This document shows, in pieces, positions 33,287 through 41,837 of a stretch of DNA of 64,000 nt. How positions within the stretch are numbered: position 1 is the first letter of the stretch; each line of letters opens with the position of its first letter. The notes below the pieces were generated by a model that worked only from the letters and a program-made list of their open reading frames with translations, was not told the origin of the DNA and ran no database searches. A program made the position numbers and the translations under genes. Source of the DNA: UBA7359 sp963976795 (GTDB lineage: Bacteria; Pseudomonadota; Gammaproteobacteria; Eutrophobiales; Eutrophobiaceae); contig CAXBLT010000009.1 in assembly GCA_963976795.1 (NCBI GenBank), positions 45,744 to 109,743 on the forward strand. The letters run 5' to 3'.

Positions 33287-33724
33287 ATGACTACGACTAC
33301 AATAAACAAGCAAGCACAGGTTGCTTATAGTGCACATCAAATGTTTTCTCTGGTTTGTGATATTGAGTCCTATCCGGATTTTCTTCCCTGGTGTACAGAC
33401 ACCAATATACTTGAGTCTAAAGATAATTTTACCGTGGCTTCTGTTTCAATCGCAGTCGGTAAATTAAAACAAACATTTACAACCGCTAACAGAACTCAGT
33501 CTGATACCTCAGTTATTATGAAACTTGTTCAAGGGCCATTTAAAGAGTTGTATGGGAATTGGCAGTTTCTGGAAAATGACAATGGTGGTTGTCAGGTATT
33601 GCTGGAAATGGAGTTTGAGTTTAAAAATAAATTGTTGAAACATGCTCTCGGTGCAGCATTTAAAAAGATTACTGATTCTTTAGTTGATGCCTTTATCAAG
33701 CGAGCGCGAGATGTTTATGACTGA
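33287..33724 (+). CDS. ratA: RatA/COQ10-like START-domain protein
   Basis: A 145-residue SRPBCC-fold protein of the RatA/Coq10 family: VAYSAHQMFSLVCDIESYPDFLPWCTDTNILES at the N-terminus and LLEMEFEFKNKLLKHALGAAFKKITDSLVDAFIKRA at the C-terminus. In E. coli RatA was described as inhibiting 70S ribosome assembly, while mitochondrial homologues bind ubiquinone. It overlaps the next gene by eight bases (ATGACTGA). The ratA-ratB pairing near smpB and bamE is conserved in gammaproteobacteria. Confidence 0.9.
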   Translation: MTTTTINKQAQVAYSAHQMFSLVCDIESYPDFLPWCTDTNILESKDNFTVASVSIAVGKLKQTFTTANRTQSDTSVIMKLVQGPFKELYGNWQFLENDNGGCQVLLEMEFEFKNKLLKHALGAAFKKITDSLVDAFIKRARDVYD

Positions 33725-34001
33725 GCAGGAGAACATTAGCGTGGAGCTCATTTACATCACACCCGAAAGTCAAAATAGTTTAACGCTGGAATTACCACAA
33801 GGAAGCGATATAAATCAGGCCATTAATCGTTCAGGTGTATTAAGTCGCTTTCCCGAGATCGATTTAACAGTTAATAAAGTAGGGGTGTTTAGCAAGGTGC
33901 AAGCATTAGATGCTAAACTTAACAATGGTGATCGAATAGAGATTTATCGACCGTTAATGGCTGATCCAAAGGAAGCTAGACGGCAGCGCGCAAAAAAGTA
34001 G
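33717..34001 (+). CDS. ratB: RnfH/RatB family ubiquitin-fold protein
   Basis: A 94-residue beta-grasp protein of the RnfH/RatB (UPF0125) family: ISVELIYITPESQNSLTLELPQGSDINQAINRSG, VGVFSKVQALDAKLNNGDRIEIYRPLMADPKEARRQRAKK. The C-terminal RPL-x-DPKE-x-RR motif is diagnostic. The biochemical function is not established. Several start codons lie upstream in frame. ATG 33717 gives the family length and an eight-base overlap with ratA. It converges on bamE with a five-base gap. Confidence 0.92.
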   Translation: MTEQENISVELIYITPESQNSLTLELPQGSDINQAINRSGVLSRFPEIDLTVNKVGVFSKVQALDAKLNNGDRIEIYRPLMADPKEARRQRAKK

Positions 34002-34006
34002 TCACT

Positions 34007-34549
34007 TTATTCCCCACCCAATGGATCGGCTTTGTTGCCTTCTAATGGATCGGTTCTATTGTCGTTCGGTGGATTGGCATCATCGCCATCAAACGGGTTG
34101 ACTGAATCGAGAAGCCGACCAAAAAAGCCTTTGTCTTTTTTGTTTGATTTAGGCACAACTACGGCATCTGCCTCGACGATCTTATTCACATCTCTGCTTC
34201 CATCAGCAGCTGTAATATCGCCGGTGATATGAGTAAGCACTTGTTCGTCTTCATCGAAATGTAGTGTGATGTGGCGCTGCTCCCTGACACCACCACCTTT
34301 CTGAAAGCTGAAAATATATTCCCAGCGATTATTATGAAACGGGTCTATTAGTACAGGTGTACCCATGATGAACTTCACCTGATTTTTATCCATGCCGGGT
34401 TTTAGCCTATCGAGCATTTCTTGCTCAATGACATTACCTTGTTGAATATCAACTTTATAGAGTAAAGGTACTTCGTAACCACCATCGAAGCTTCTGGTGC
34501 ACGCGCTGAGAAATACAAGGGATATAATGAATATAGCTAATTTGTTCAT
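34007..34549 (-). CDS. bamE: Outer membrane assembly lipoprotein BamE
   Basis: A lipoprotein subunit of the BAM complex that inserts beta-barrel proteins into the outer membrane. It has lipobox FLSAC (Cys17), the conserved YKVDIQQGNVIEQEMLDRLKPGMDKNQVKFIMGTPVLIDPFHNNRWEYIF, and a helix-beta SmpA/OmlA fold. At 180 residues it is longer than the E. coli protein (113). The extra C-terminal ~60 residues are charged and end in a repeated Asp-Pro-Leu-(Glu/Gly)-Gly pattern (DPLEGNKADPLGG), probably disordered. It is divergent from fur. Confidence 0.93.
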   Translation of the reverse strand: MNKLAIFIISLVFLSACTRSFDGGYEVPLLYKVDIQQGNVIEQEMLDRLKPGMDKNQVKFIMGTPVLIDPFHNNRWEYIFSFQKGGGVREQRHITLHFDEDEQVLTHITGDITAADGSRDVNKIVEADAVVVPKSNKKDKGFFGRLLDSVNPFDGDDANPPNDNRTDPLEGNKADPLGGE

Positions 34550-34719
34550 GCAAAGGCTTAATGTTTCGTACCGGTTAATAAGGAGGAATATCAGGGAGGA
34601 TAACTGTTGCAGTGGAATTCCTCAACGACATTTATTATGGCTTAAAGTATACTTTATCGTCAATTTTCGGTTTCACAGTGGTGAATACCCATTCTTTAAT
34701 TTTTGCAGGGAGGTTTTAC

Positions 34720-35121
34720 TTGGAAGCGACAGATTTAAAAAAAGCTGGTCTTAAGGCTACCTTACCGAGAATCCGAATCCTACAGATCCTTGAAGACTCA
34801 CATGAGCGGCACATGAGTGCTGAAGATGTTTATAAAACTTTATTAAGTCATGGCGAAGAAGTCGGCTTGGCAACTGTATATAGAGTGCTGACACAATTTG
34901 AGACAGCGGGTTTGGTGATTCGTCATAACTTTGATTCAGGACATTCTGTGTTTGAGCTAGATCAAGGTGCACATCATGATCATATGGTTTGTTTAAATAC
35001 TGGCAAGGTCATAGAATTTAATAATGAAGAGATTGAACGCTTACAAAAAGAAATTGCGAAGGAACATGGTTACGACTTGGTTGAGCATAGCCTCGTGCTA
35101 TATGTTAAACCAAATGAATAG
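34720..35121 (+). CDS. fur: Ferric uptake regulator Fur, TTG start
   Basis: An iron-responsive repressor of 133 residues. The winged-helix DNA-binding domain (KAGLKATLPRIRILQILEDSHERHMSAEDVYKTLLSHGEEVGLATVYRVL) is followed by the dimerisation and metal domain with GAHHDHMVCLNTGKVIEF and EHGYDLVEHSLVLYV. The HHDHMVC histidines and cysteine are metal ligands, and the second CxxC present in some Fur proteins is absent. The frame is open from 34612, but the family N-terminus and AGGGAGG at 34707-34713 point to TTG at 34720. It is divergent from bamE, a common gammaproteobacterial context. Confidence 0.93.
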   Translation: MEATDLKKAGLKATLPRIRILQILEDSHERHMSAEDVYKTLLSHGEEVGLATVYRVLTQFETAGLVIRHNFDSGHSVFELDQGAHHDHMVCLNTGKVIEFNNEEIERLQKEIAKEHGYDLVEHSLVLYVKPNE

Positions 35122-35190
35122 GTAGTCTCACAATAATCCGAATTCAATAAAAACAGCGATTAATGTTACCGTTTATTAATTCCTAACGTG

Positions 35191-36870
35191 TTATAAAACC
35201 AACTCAAGCATTTGTGCGGCGTTAGCTCGACTTTCATGGGTCACTTCCATTCCTGCCAACATGCGCGCAACCTCATCAATTCGTTCCTGTTTAGCTAGCT
35301 CAATGACCTGGGTAAAGGTTTGTCCTTTTTTACTTTCTTTTATGATACGTAAATGATGATGACCACAGGAGGCAACCTGTGCGAGGTGGGTGACGCAAAA
35401 TATCTGTCGATGTTCAGCGAGGCTGTTTAGTAATTTGCCCACTATCTCTGCGATACCTCCACTGATGCCAGCGTCGACCTCATCAAATACCATGGTGGGC
35501 ACACCATTATCTTTTGATGCAATGATCTGAATTGCAAGACTGAGTCGAGATAATTCACCGCCTGATGCAACTTTAGCGATGGGTCGTAGTGGTTGTCCCG
35601 GGTTGGTTGAGACGATAAAAGAAATTTTATCCATGCCGAATTGGTGAGGCGTCAAGGTTTCTAAGCTCTCCATTGCTTCAATGCTGATATCGAATTTCCC
35701 ACCCATGCCAAGATCTTGCATTTTGTTCGTTACTGCTAATGCAATTTTCTTTGCGGTTGATTTTCTTTTTTCGCTGAGTTTTTCTGCAAGCTTTTTGTAC
35801 TCATGAAGTAATTCGCTCTTCTTTTTCTGTAGCAGCTCGTGTTGTTCTTGGCCACCCTCCAATTGATTTAATTGCGATGACAGTAAAATCAGTTGTTCAG
35901 GGAGTGCCCCTGGCTTTACTTTGTGTTTTCGGGCCAGTTCATTAATCTTGTCCAGTCGGCTTTCCATTATATTTAGCTGGCTAATATCCGAATCAAAACG
36001 GTCGATATAATCTTTTAATTCTGAGCAAGCTTCATCGATTTGGATTGCAGCACTATCAAGTAGACTATTGATGCCTTCGAGTGAGTTATCTATCTTGCAG
36101 AGATCAGTTATTGCACGTTGATGCTGAGCGAGTTGACTAAAGATCGCAGAATCTGACTCTGATAGCTCAGCCAAGACTTGCTGACATGTTGCTATCAGGT
36201 CTTGCGAATGCGATTGGCGTTTAAATTCCTCCACAAGTGATTCATATTCTGATTCACCAATATCAAGCTGAGTCAGCTCATCTATTTGATATTTGAGAAA
36301 GGACAATCGTGCTTCAAAATCATCTCCGCTGGTTTCGAAGTCTTGGAGTTGTTCGTCTACCAGTTTCCATTCATGATAGTTATCAGCAACTTTCTTCAGT
36401 AAAGAGTCATAAGTTCCAGATTGATCTAATATTTCACGTTGAGTTTTTGGTCGAGATAAAGATTGGTGCGCGTGTTGCCCATGGATATCAACCAGGTGTT
36501 CGCCTACTTCGCGTAAGGTTTGAATCGGAACAGGAGTGTTATTCAAATAGGCGCGTGAGCGACCATCTTTATTAATCGTTCGTCTAATAAATAACTCCTC
36601 ATCAGACGCTATCTCCATTTCTTCAAGCCGATCATTAACGTATAGATTAGTATTGATTGAAAATATGGCGGTGATATCTGTCTTATCAGACCCTCCGCGG
36701 ATAATATTTGTATCGGCGCGATCGCCCAGCACCAGGCCTAATGCGTCAAGTAAGATAGATTTTCCTGCACCTGTTTCACCCGTTAACACTGTCATGCCGG
36801 GTTTAAAATCAATGTTAAGATTATCGATAACGGCTAAATCATTGATGACGAGTTGTCTTAACAAGCTCAT
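35191..36870 (-). CDS. recN: DNA repair protein RecN
   Basis: An SMC-like ATPase of double-strand-break repair, 559 residues. It has Walker A GETGAGKS near the N-terminus, long coiled-coil arms with an ELARKHKVKPGALPE turn, then the ABC signature VASGGELSRLSLAI, Walker B TMVFDEVDAGISG and the H-loop CVTHLAQVAS. Length equals the family norm. The start overlaps the nadK stop by four bases (ATGA), so the two genes form a coupled pair. No LexA box was searched for computationally, and none stands out by eye. Confidence 0.97.
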   Translation of the reverse strand: MSLLRQLVINDLAVIDNLNIDFKPGMTVLTGETGAGKSILLDALGLVLGDRADTNIIRGGSDKTDITAIFSINTNLYVNDRLEEMEIASDEELFIRRTINKDGRSRAYLNNTPVPIQTLREVGEHLVDIHGQHAHQSLSRPKTQREILDQSGTYDSLLKKVADNYHEWKLVDEQLQDFETSGDDFEARLSFLKYQIDELTQLDIGESEYESLVEEFKRQSHSQDLIATCQQVLAELSESDSAIFSQLAQHQRAITDLCKIDNSLEGINSLLDSAAIQIDEACSELKDYIDRFDSDISQLNIMESRLDKINELARKHKVKPGALPEQLILLSSQLNQLEGGQEQHELLQKKKSELLHEYKKLAEKLSEKRKSTAKKIALAVTNKMQDLGMGGKFDISIEAMESLETLTPHQFGMDKISFIVSTNPGQPLRPIAKVASGGELSRLSLAIQIIASKDNGVPTMVFDEVDAGISGGIAEIVGKLLNSLAEHRQIFCVTHLAQVASCGHHHLRIIKESKKGQTFTQVIELAKQERIDEVARMLAGMEVTHESRANAAQMLELVL

Positions 36871-37730
36871 TTACTCCAGTTTAATTTCTCGCGCAGTATA
36901 TGAAATTGATCGTGATTAGGTGGGTGAATCAATCGTACGTTTTTGTTCTTCTTTTCTACCCGAACACGATCGCAAGGGATAAGCTCCATCTTTGTTTCAC
37001 CATCTAAAGTCAGGTGCGCCTGATCAATTTCCCTACTACCGATAACGACCTCGATGTGACTATTGCCGTCGATAACGATTGGGCGATTAGTTAATGAATG
37101 TGGGCAAATTGGAACTAATAATAGGGCATCAAGCGATGGATGGACAATCGGCCCACCGCCTGCGAGCGCATAGGCAGTGGAACCCGTCGGCGACGAAACA
37201 ATCATACCGTCAGAACGATGAGTATGGACAAACGTTCCATTGATATAGGTTTCTAACTCTACCAAACGGGCAATATTCCATTTTTGGATAATAATATCGT
37301 TAATAGCACTTCCTTCGAAGATGCATTTTTCTCCTCGAAATACCTGACCTTGCAAGAGAAAGCGCACATCTTCGACATACTGGCCATTTAATATTTCATC
37401 CATATTGTCGGGGATATTATCTGCCGGGATATCGGCGAGAAAACCAACGTGTCCGAGATTGATGCCAAGTAACGGGATGTTGAAGTCACAAAGTATATGT
37501 GAGGCCATCAACATGGTGCCATCACCACCGATGGCGATGACAAGATCACAATGTGCTCCCAGTTCACTGGCATCAAACACATCAAAGTTGTGATCGTTCA
37601 GCAATTCGGCACAACATTTATCCAGAATTATTGTTCTTTCACGGGACTCAAGATATTCAAGCAACTCATTTAATGTTGTTTGAATGGCTTTGACGCCAGA
37701 ATTGGTAATAAGTCCGATTCGATTAAACAT
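36867..37730 (-). CDS. nadK: NAD kinase
   Basis: Phosphorylates NAD+ to NADP+ in the cytoplasm. Family motifs are LVIAIGGDGTMLMASH (catalytic GGDGT), LLGINLGHVGFLADI, IARLVELETYINGTFVHTHRSDGMIVSSPTGSTAYALAGGGPIVHP, and LTNRPIVIDG. The start chosen is the ATG at 37730 (287 residues, MFNRIGLITNSG), preceded by AGGATAG. An ATG 14 codons upstream would add a tail not seen in the family. It is upstream of recN, an order common in gammaproteobacteria, and divergent from hrcA. Confidence 0.95.
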   Translation of the reverse strand: MFNRIGLITNSGVKAIQTTLNELLEYLESRERTIILDKCCAELLNDHNFDVFDASELGAHCDLVIAIGGDGTMLMASHILCDFNIPLLGINLGHVGFLADIPADNIPDNMDEILNGQYVEDVRFLLQGQVFRGEKCIFEGSAINDIIIQKWNIARLVELETYINGTFVHTHRSDGMIVSSPTGSTAYALAGGGPIVHPSLDALLLVPICPHSLTNRPIVIDGNSHIEVVIGSREIDQAHLTLDGETKMELIPCDRVRVEKKNKNVRLIHPPNHDQFHILREKLNWSK

Positions 37731-37846
37731 GGTTTTGAATCTATCCTGTTGGTTTTTAGACAAACATAGCATGGCCTGCGATAGCGACCAATAACTCTCA
37801 AAAGTTATTGCTTATTGGCTTTTATTATAAGGTGTGTTGAAGATGT

Positions 37847-37873
37847 TTTGCACTCAATACAGGAGAGTGCTAA
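37847..37873 (+). promoter_or_regulatory. CIRCE operator upstream of hrcA
   Basis: TTTGCACTC, nine bases, GAGTGCTAA. This is the CIRCE inverted repeat (consensus TTAGCACTC-N9-GAGTGCTAA) with one change in the left arm. It is the binding site of the HrcA repressor and lies 37 bases before the hrcA start. The heat-shock operon hrcA-grpE-dnaK-dnaJ is therefore very probably autoregulated. A GTTGAAG at 37836-37842 resembles a sigma-32 -35 box, but no matching -10 is clear. Confidence 0.93.
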
Positions 37874-37909
37874 ATTTCAGCTTATTATCCCTGTAACACT
37901 CGATTAAGT

Positions 37910-38971
37910 ATGGCTTCATCAACAGATTCGTCACAATTATCAGAGCGCAGCCTTTATTTATTTAAGGCTTTGGTAGAGCATTTCATTGCTGATGGTGCTC
38001 CGGTTGGCTCGCGCACACTCTCTAAAGATTCAGATTTAAATTTGAGTCCTGCCTCTATACGCAACGTCATGGCCGATCTTGAAGATTATGGTCTATTGCA
38101 TTCACCACATACCTCTGCCGGTCGAGTGCCTACCGCAAAGGGATATAGATTGTTTGTTGATAGTCTATTGAGGGTGAATGATCTCAATTCAGCCGAAGTT
38201 GAAAAAATTGCGAGAGAAATGGCTCCTGAAAATGATTATTCCTCATTGATGCAACGTACCTCATCCATGTTATCGGACATAACTCAGTTGGCAGGGGTCG
38301 TTATGCTGCCGCGTAGCACGCAATCTAAATTGCAGCACATCGAGTTTGTTCCCTTATCTTCAAACCGGGTATTGGTCATTCTGGTTGTGAATGATCGAGA
38401 AGTGCAAAACAGGATTATTAATACGGATAAAAATTATTCAAGCTCTGAGTTACAGCAGATCTCTAATTATTTGAACGAGATCTTTTCGGGTAAAGATTTG
38501 AAGGTTGTTCGAGCATCAATCCTAGATGAATTGGAAAGGATGAAGGAAGAGGTCAACCAATCCATGCAGTCAGCAATTGAGATGGCACAAACGGCATTTA
38601 CAAATGACGATACCAAGAGTCAGAGTGATGATTTATTGCTATCCGGGCAAACCAACCTTATGGATCTTGCTGAGCTTTCAGATGTAGAAAAATTAAAGAA
38701 GTTATTTGAAACTTTTAATCAAAAGCGAGACATTTTGCATTTACTCGAACAGGCAATAAATGCGGATGGTATGCAGATTTTTATTGGTGAAGAATCAGGT
38801 TATGACGTACTAGACAACTGTAGTGTTGTCACGTCTCCCTATGAAGTCGACGGTGAAATACTGGGTGTTTTAGGCGTAATCGGACCCACGCGTATGCATT
38901 ATGAACGGGTGATTCCTATTGTTGATATTACGGCAAAAATGCTTGGTGTTGCCTTGAACTCAAAAAATTAA
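37910..38971 (+). CDS. hrcA: Heat-inducible transcription repressor HrcA
   Basis: A 353-residue repressor that binds CIRCE elements and needs GroEL for activity in studied species. The N-terminal winged helix carries VEHFIADGAPVGSRTLSKDSDLNLSPASIRNVMADLEDYGLLHSPHTSAGRVPTAKGYRLFVDSLL, a near-perfect family match. The C-terminal GAF-like domain ends in VIGPTRMHYERVIPIVDITAKML. It is the first gene of the grpE-dnaK-dnaJ cluster, 65 bases before grpE. No clear Shine-Dalgarno precedes ATG 37910. Confidence 0.97.
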   Translation: MASSTDSSQLSERSLYLFKALVEHFIADGAPVGSRTLSKDSDLNLSPASIRNVMADLEDYGLLHSPHTSAGRVPTAKGYRLFVDSLLRVNDLNSAEVEKIAREMAPENDYSSLMQRTSSMLSDITQLAGVVMLPRSTQSKLQHIEFVPLSSNRVLVILVVNDREVQNRIINTDKNYSSSELQQISNYLNEIFSGKDLKVVRASILDELERMKEEVNQSMQSAIEMAQTAFTNDDTKSQSDDLLLSGQTNLMDLAELSDVEKLKKLFETFNQKRDILHLLEQAINADGMQIFIGEESGYDVLDNCSVVTSPYEVDGEILGVLGVIGPTRMHYERVIPIVDITAKMLGVALNSKN

Positions 38972-39036
38972 TCCCCACTTAGTGAAAATGCATCCTACTG
39001 GATGCAGGGATTCTATTGTCTAAAAAGAGGTTAGAA

Positions 39037-39648
39037 ATGACAGGTCAAGAAAATAAAACAGCTCAAGATGAAACGCATGACGTTGTTGAGCAAGAAGCTG
39101 AAGCGGTAGAAGAATTACTAAATGATGTCAGCGAAGCTTTGGAAATCGAAGGTGAGTTAGAGCCAGCAGAGGAAGTGCTTAGCGACATTGAGTCTCTACA
39201 GAATCAGCTTGATAAGGAAAAGGAACTCTCTCAGACGAATAAAGACCTCGCGCTTAGGGCTCAGGCAGAGATGGATAATCTGCGCAAGCGAACAGCGCGC
39301 GATGTCGAGAATGCGCATAAATATGCTCTGGAAAAATTTGTGAATGAACTCTTGCCGATTATGGATAGTCTGGAATTGGGGATGTCAGCCGCAGAAAGCG
39401 CAGAAAATATTGACGATTTACGTGAAGGCATGGATCTGACGGTGAAGATGTTTAATACGGCTATGGATAAATTCAATGTCAAAGCGGTAGACCCACAAGG
39501 TGAAAAATTTAATCCTGAACAGCACGAAGCAGTCTCGATGCAGGAAATTGAGGGTGCAGAATCAGGTACCGTTGTGACGGTTATGCAGAAAGGCTACGAG
39601 CTAAATGGACGTTTAGTTCGCCCAGCAATGGTCGTTGTCGCTAAATAA
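39037..39648 (+). CDS. grpE: Nucleotide exchange factor GrpE
   Basis: A dimeric exchange factor that releases ADP from DnaK. It has an acidic N-terminal tail, a long coiled coil (LQNQLDKEKELSQTNKDLALRAQAEMDNLRKRTARDVENAHKYALEKFVNELLPIMDSLELG) and a C-terminal beta domain (FNPEQHEAVSMQEI ... GYELNGRLVRPAMVVVAK). ATG 39037, behind AAGAGG, was chosen over an in-frame TTG seven codons upstream. It lies 65 bases after hrcA and 126 bases before dnaK. Confidence 0.97.
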   Translation: MTGQENKTAQDETHDVVEQEAEAVEELLNDVSEALEIEGELEPAEEVLSDIESLQNQLDKEKELSQTNKDLALRAQAEMDNLRKRTARDVENAHKYALEKFVNELLPIMDSLELGMSAAESAENIDDLREGMDLTVKMFNTAMDKFNVKAVDPQGEKFNPEQHEAVSMQEIEGAESGTVVTVMQKGYELNGRLVRPAMVVVAK

Positions 39649-39774
39649 TCGGAATATTTGGTAACTATTTCATAGAAAAGCTTGAAATACATAACCATAG
39701 TCCATATTTAATCAAACAACATAATTTTTTAATTACACAATAAATCAGTAAGTTAAGTATTTTGGAGAAGACGA

Positions 39775-41703
39775 ATGGCAAAGATAATTGGAATTGATCT
39801 CGGTACCACCAACTCATGTGTGGCAGTTTTAGAAGGTGGTGAAGCAAAGGTCATCGAGAACAGCGAGGGAGGCAGGACAACACCATCAATCGTTGCCTAT
39901 GCCGATGATGAGGAAGTGCTCGTTGGCCAATCAGCTAAACGCCAATCAGTAACGAACCCGGATAATACGCTTTATGCAGTAAAGCGACTCATCGGTCGTC
40001 GTTTTGAAGAAGATACCGTTCAAAAAGATATTAAGCTTGTGCCTTACAAGATCGTAAAAGCGGATAACGGTGATGCCTGGGTTGAAATCAATGGCAAAAA
40101 GATGGCACCACCTGAAGTTTCTGCACGCGTTTTGATGAAGATGAAGAAAACGGCGGAAGACTATCTTGGTGAAGATGTTACGGAAGCCGTTATTACCGTA
40201 CCTGCTTATTTTAATGACTCTCAGCGTCAAGCAACCAAAGATGCAGGGCGAATTGCCGGTCTTGATGTTAAACGTATTATCAATGAGCCTACCGCTGCGG
40301 CATTAGCCTACGGTATGGATAAAAAGCGTGGTGATGCCAAGATTGCGGTCTATGATCTGGGTGGCGGTACCTTTGATGTGTCCATCATTGAAATTGCTGA
40401 AATTGATGGTGAGCATCAGTTTGAAGTACTTTCAACCAATGGTGACACTTTCCTTGGTGGTGAAGATTTTGATTTTCGAATCATTGATTTCCTTTGTGAA
40501 GAATTCAAGAAAGAGCAGGGCGTGGATCTACATAACGATCCTTTGGCGTTGCAACGTCTTAAAGAAGCGGCAGAGAAAGCCAAGATAGAATTATCATCTA
40601 GCCAGCAGACGGATATTAATTTGCCTTACATCACTGCAGATTCCAGTGGTCCCAAGCATCTTAATTTAAAAATGACACGAGCCAAGCTGGAATCATTAGT
40701 TGGAGAACTTGTTGAACGAACCATCGCACCTTGTAAAGTTGCACTCGATGATGCCGGTCTATCAAAATCTGATATTACCGATGTTATTTTGGTTGGTGGT
40801 CAAACTCGTATGCCAATGGTGCAAGAGAAGGTTCAAGCATTTTTTGAAAAAGAACCACGTAAGGACGTCAATCCTGATGAAGCGGTTGCCGTTGGCGCAG
40901 CTATTCAGGCAGGTGTCTTGGGTGGTGATGTTAAAGACGTACTCTTATTAGATGTAACACCATTATCTTTAGGTATTGAGACGATGGGCGGTGTTATGAC
41001 GAAGTTGATTGATAAGAATACGACGATACCGACTAAGGCGAATCAGGTCTTTTCGACTGCTGAAAATAACCAAACTGCGGTTACTGTGCATGTGTTACAG
41101 GGTGAGCGCGAGATGGCTGCAGGTAATAAATCATTAGGTCGTTTCGATCTGAGTGATATTCCACCGGCACCAAGAGGTGTACCTCAAATTGAGGTTAACT
41201 TTGATATAGATGCAAACGGTATCTTAAACGTTTCAGCAAAAGACAAGGCGACAGGCAAAGAGCAATCTATTGTTATCAAGGCATCGAGTGGTCTTTCGGA
41301 TGAAGAAATCGATAACATGGTTAAGGACGCTGAAGCACATGCTGAAGAGGATCGTATTGCTAAAGAGTTGGTTGAAACAAGAAACATGGCAGAGAACATG
41401 ATCCATGCAACGAAAAAATCAATGGAAGATCTTGGCGATAAGGTTGAAGAGCAAGAGAAGTCTGATATTGAAGCTGCTATAGCGGACCTTGAAGAAGCCT
41501 TAAAAGGTGACGACAAAGAAGCGATTACAGAAAAGACAACTAAGCTGACTGAAGTCGCTGGCAAACTAGCTGAGCGAGCTTATGCCGAACAGCAGGGTGC
41601 GCCGGAAGGTGGCGATGCGCCTGAAGCAGCAGAGGGGAGTGGCGCAGCCGATGATAACGTTGTTGATGCTGAGTTTGAAGAAGTTGAAGACGAGAAAAAA
41701 TAA
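39775..41703 (+). CDS. dnaK: Chaperone DnaK (Hsp70)
   Basis: A 642-residue Hsp70. The actin-like ATPase domain carries IIGIDLGTTNSCVAVLEGG, the phosphate-2 loop AVYDLGGGTFDVSII and ILVGGQTRMPMV. The linker DVLLLDVTPLSLGIETMGG leads to the substrate-binding domain, and the C-terminal helical lid ends in DNVVDAEFEEVEDEKK. The extreme C-terminus keeps the EEV-type acidic ending. The start ATG 39775 is preceded by TTGGAGAAG. It works with GrpE and DnaJ encoded on either side. Confidence 0.99.
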   Translation: MAKIIGIDLGTTNSCVAVLEGGEAKVIENSEGGRTTPSIVAYADDEEVLVGQSAKRQSVTNPDNTLYAVKRLIGRRFEEDTVQKDIKLVPYKIVKADNGDAWVEINGKKMAPPEVSARVLMKMKKTAEDYLGEDVTEAVITVPAYFNDSQRQATKDAGRIAGLDVKRIINEPTAAALAYGMDKKRGDAKIAVYDLGGGTFDVSIIEIAEIDGEHQFEVLSTNGDTFLGGEDFDFRIIDFLCEEFKKEQGVDLHNDPLALQRLKEAAEKAKIELSSSQQTDINLPYITADSSGPKHLNLKMTRAKLESLVGELVERTIAPCKVALDDAGLSKSDITDVILVGGQTRMPMVQEKVQAFFEKEPRKDVNPDEAVAVGAAIQAGVLGGDVKDVLLLDVTPLSLGIETMGGVMTKLIDKNTTIPTKANQVFSTAENNQTAVTVHVLQGEREMAAGNKSLGRFDLSDIPPAPRGVPQIEVNFDIDANGILNVSAKDKATGKEQSIVIKASSGLSDEEIDNMVKDAEAHAEEDRIAKELVETRNMAENMIHATKKSMEDLGDKVEEQEKSDIEAAIADLEEALKGDDKEAITEKTTKLTEVAGKLAERAYAEQQGAPEGGDAPEAAEGSGAADDNVVDAEFEEVEDEKK

Positions 41704-41746
41704 TCGGTTAGAAGCTTTTCTAAAAGCAGCATAATTACAATAAAAC

Positions 41747-41776
41747 AGCCCGGAGATGAGTATTGCTCTCCGGGCT
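41747..41776 (+). terminator. Stem-loop between dnaK and dnaJ
   Basis: AGCCCGGAGA and TCTCCGGGCT form a perfect 10-bp GC-rich stem with a 10-base loop, followed by ATTTGCG. With only a short T-run it may act as a partial terminator or a 3'-end stabiliser, lowering dnaJ expression relative to dnaK. Confidence 0.65.
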
Positions 41777-41837
41777 ATTTGCGTATTAGCTTTATGCAAA
41801 ATAGACATAAAATAGAAATTTAAAATAGAGTATAGGC

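Noticed and set aside
34612..34719. N-terminal extension of Fur
   Set aside because: The 36 extra residues have no match to Fur, and the TTG at 34720 has the ribosome site and family start.
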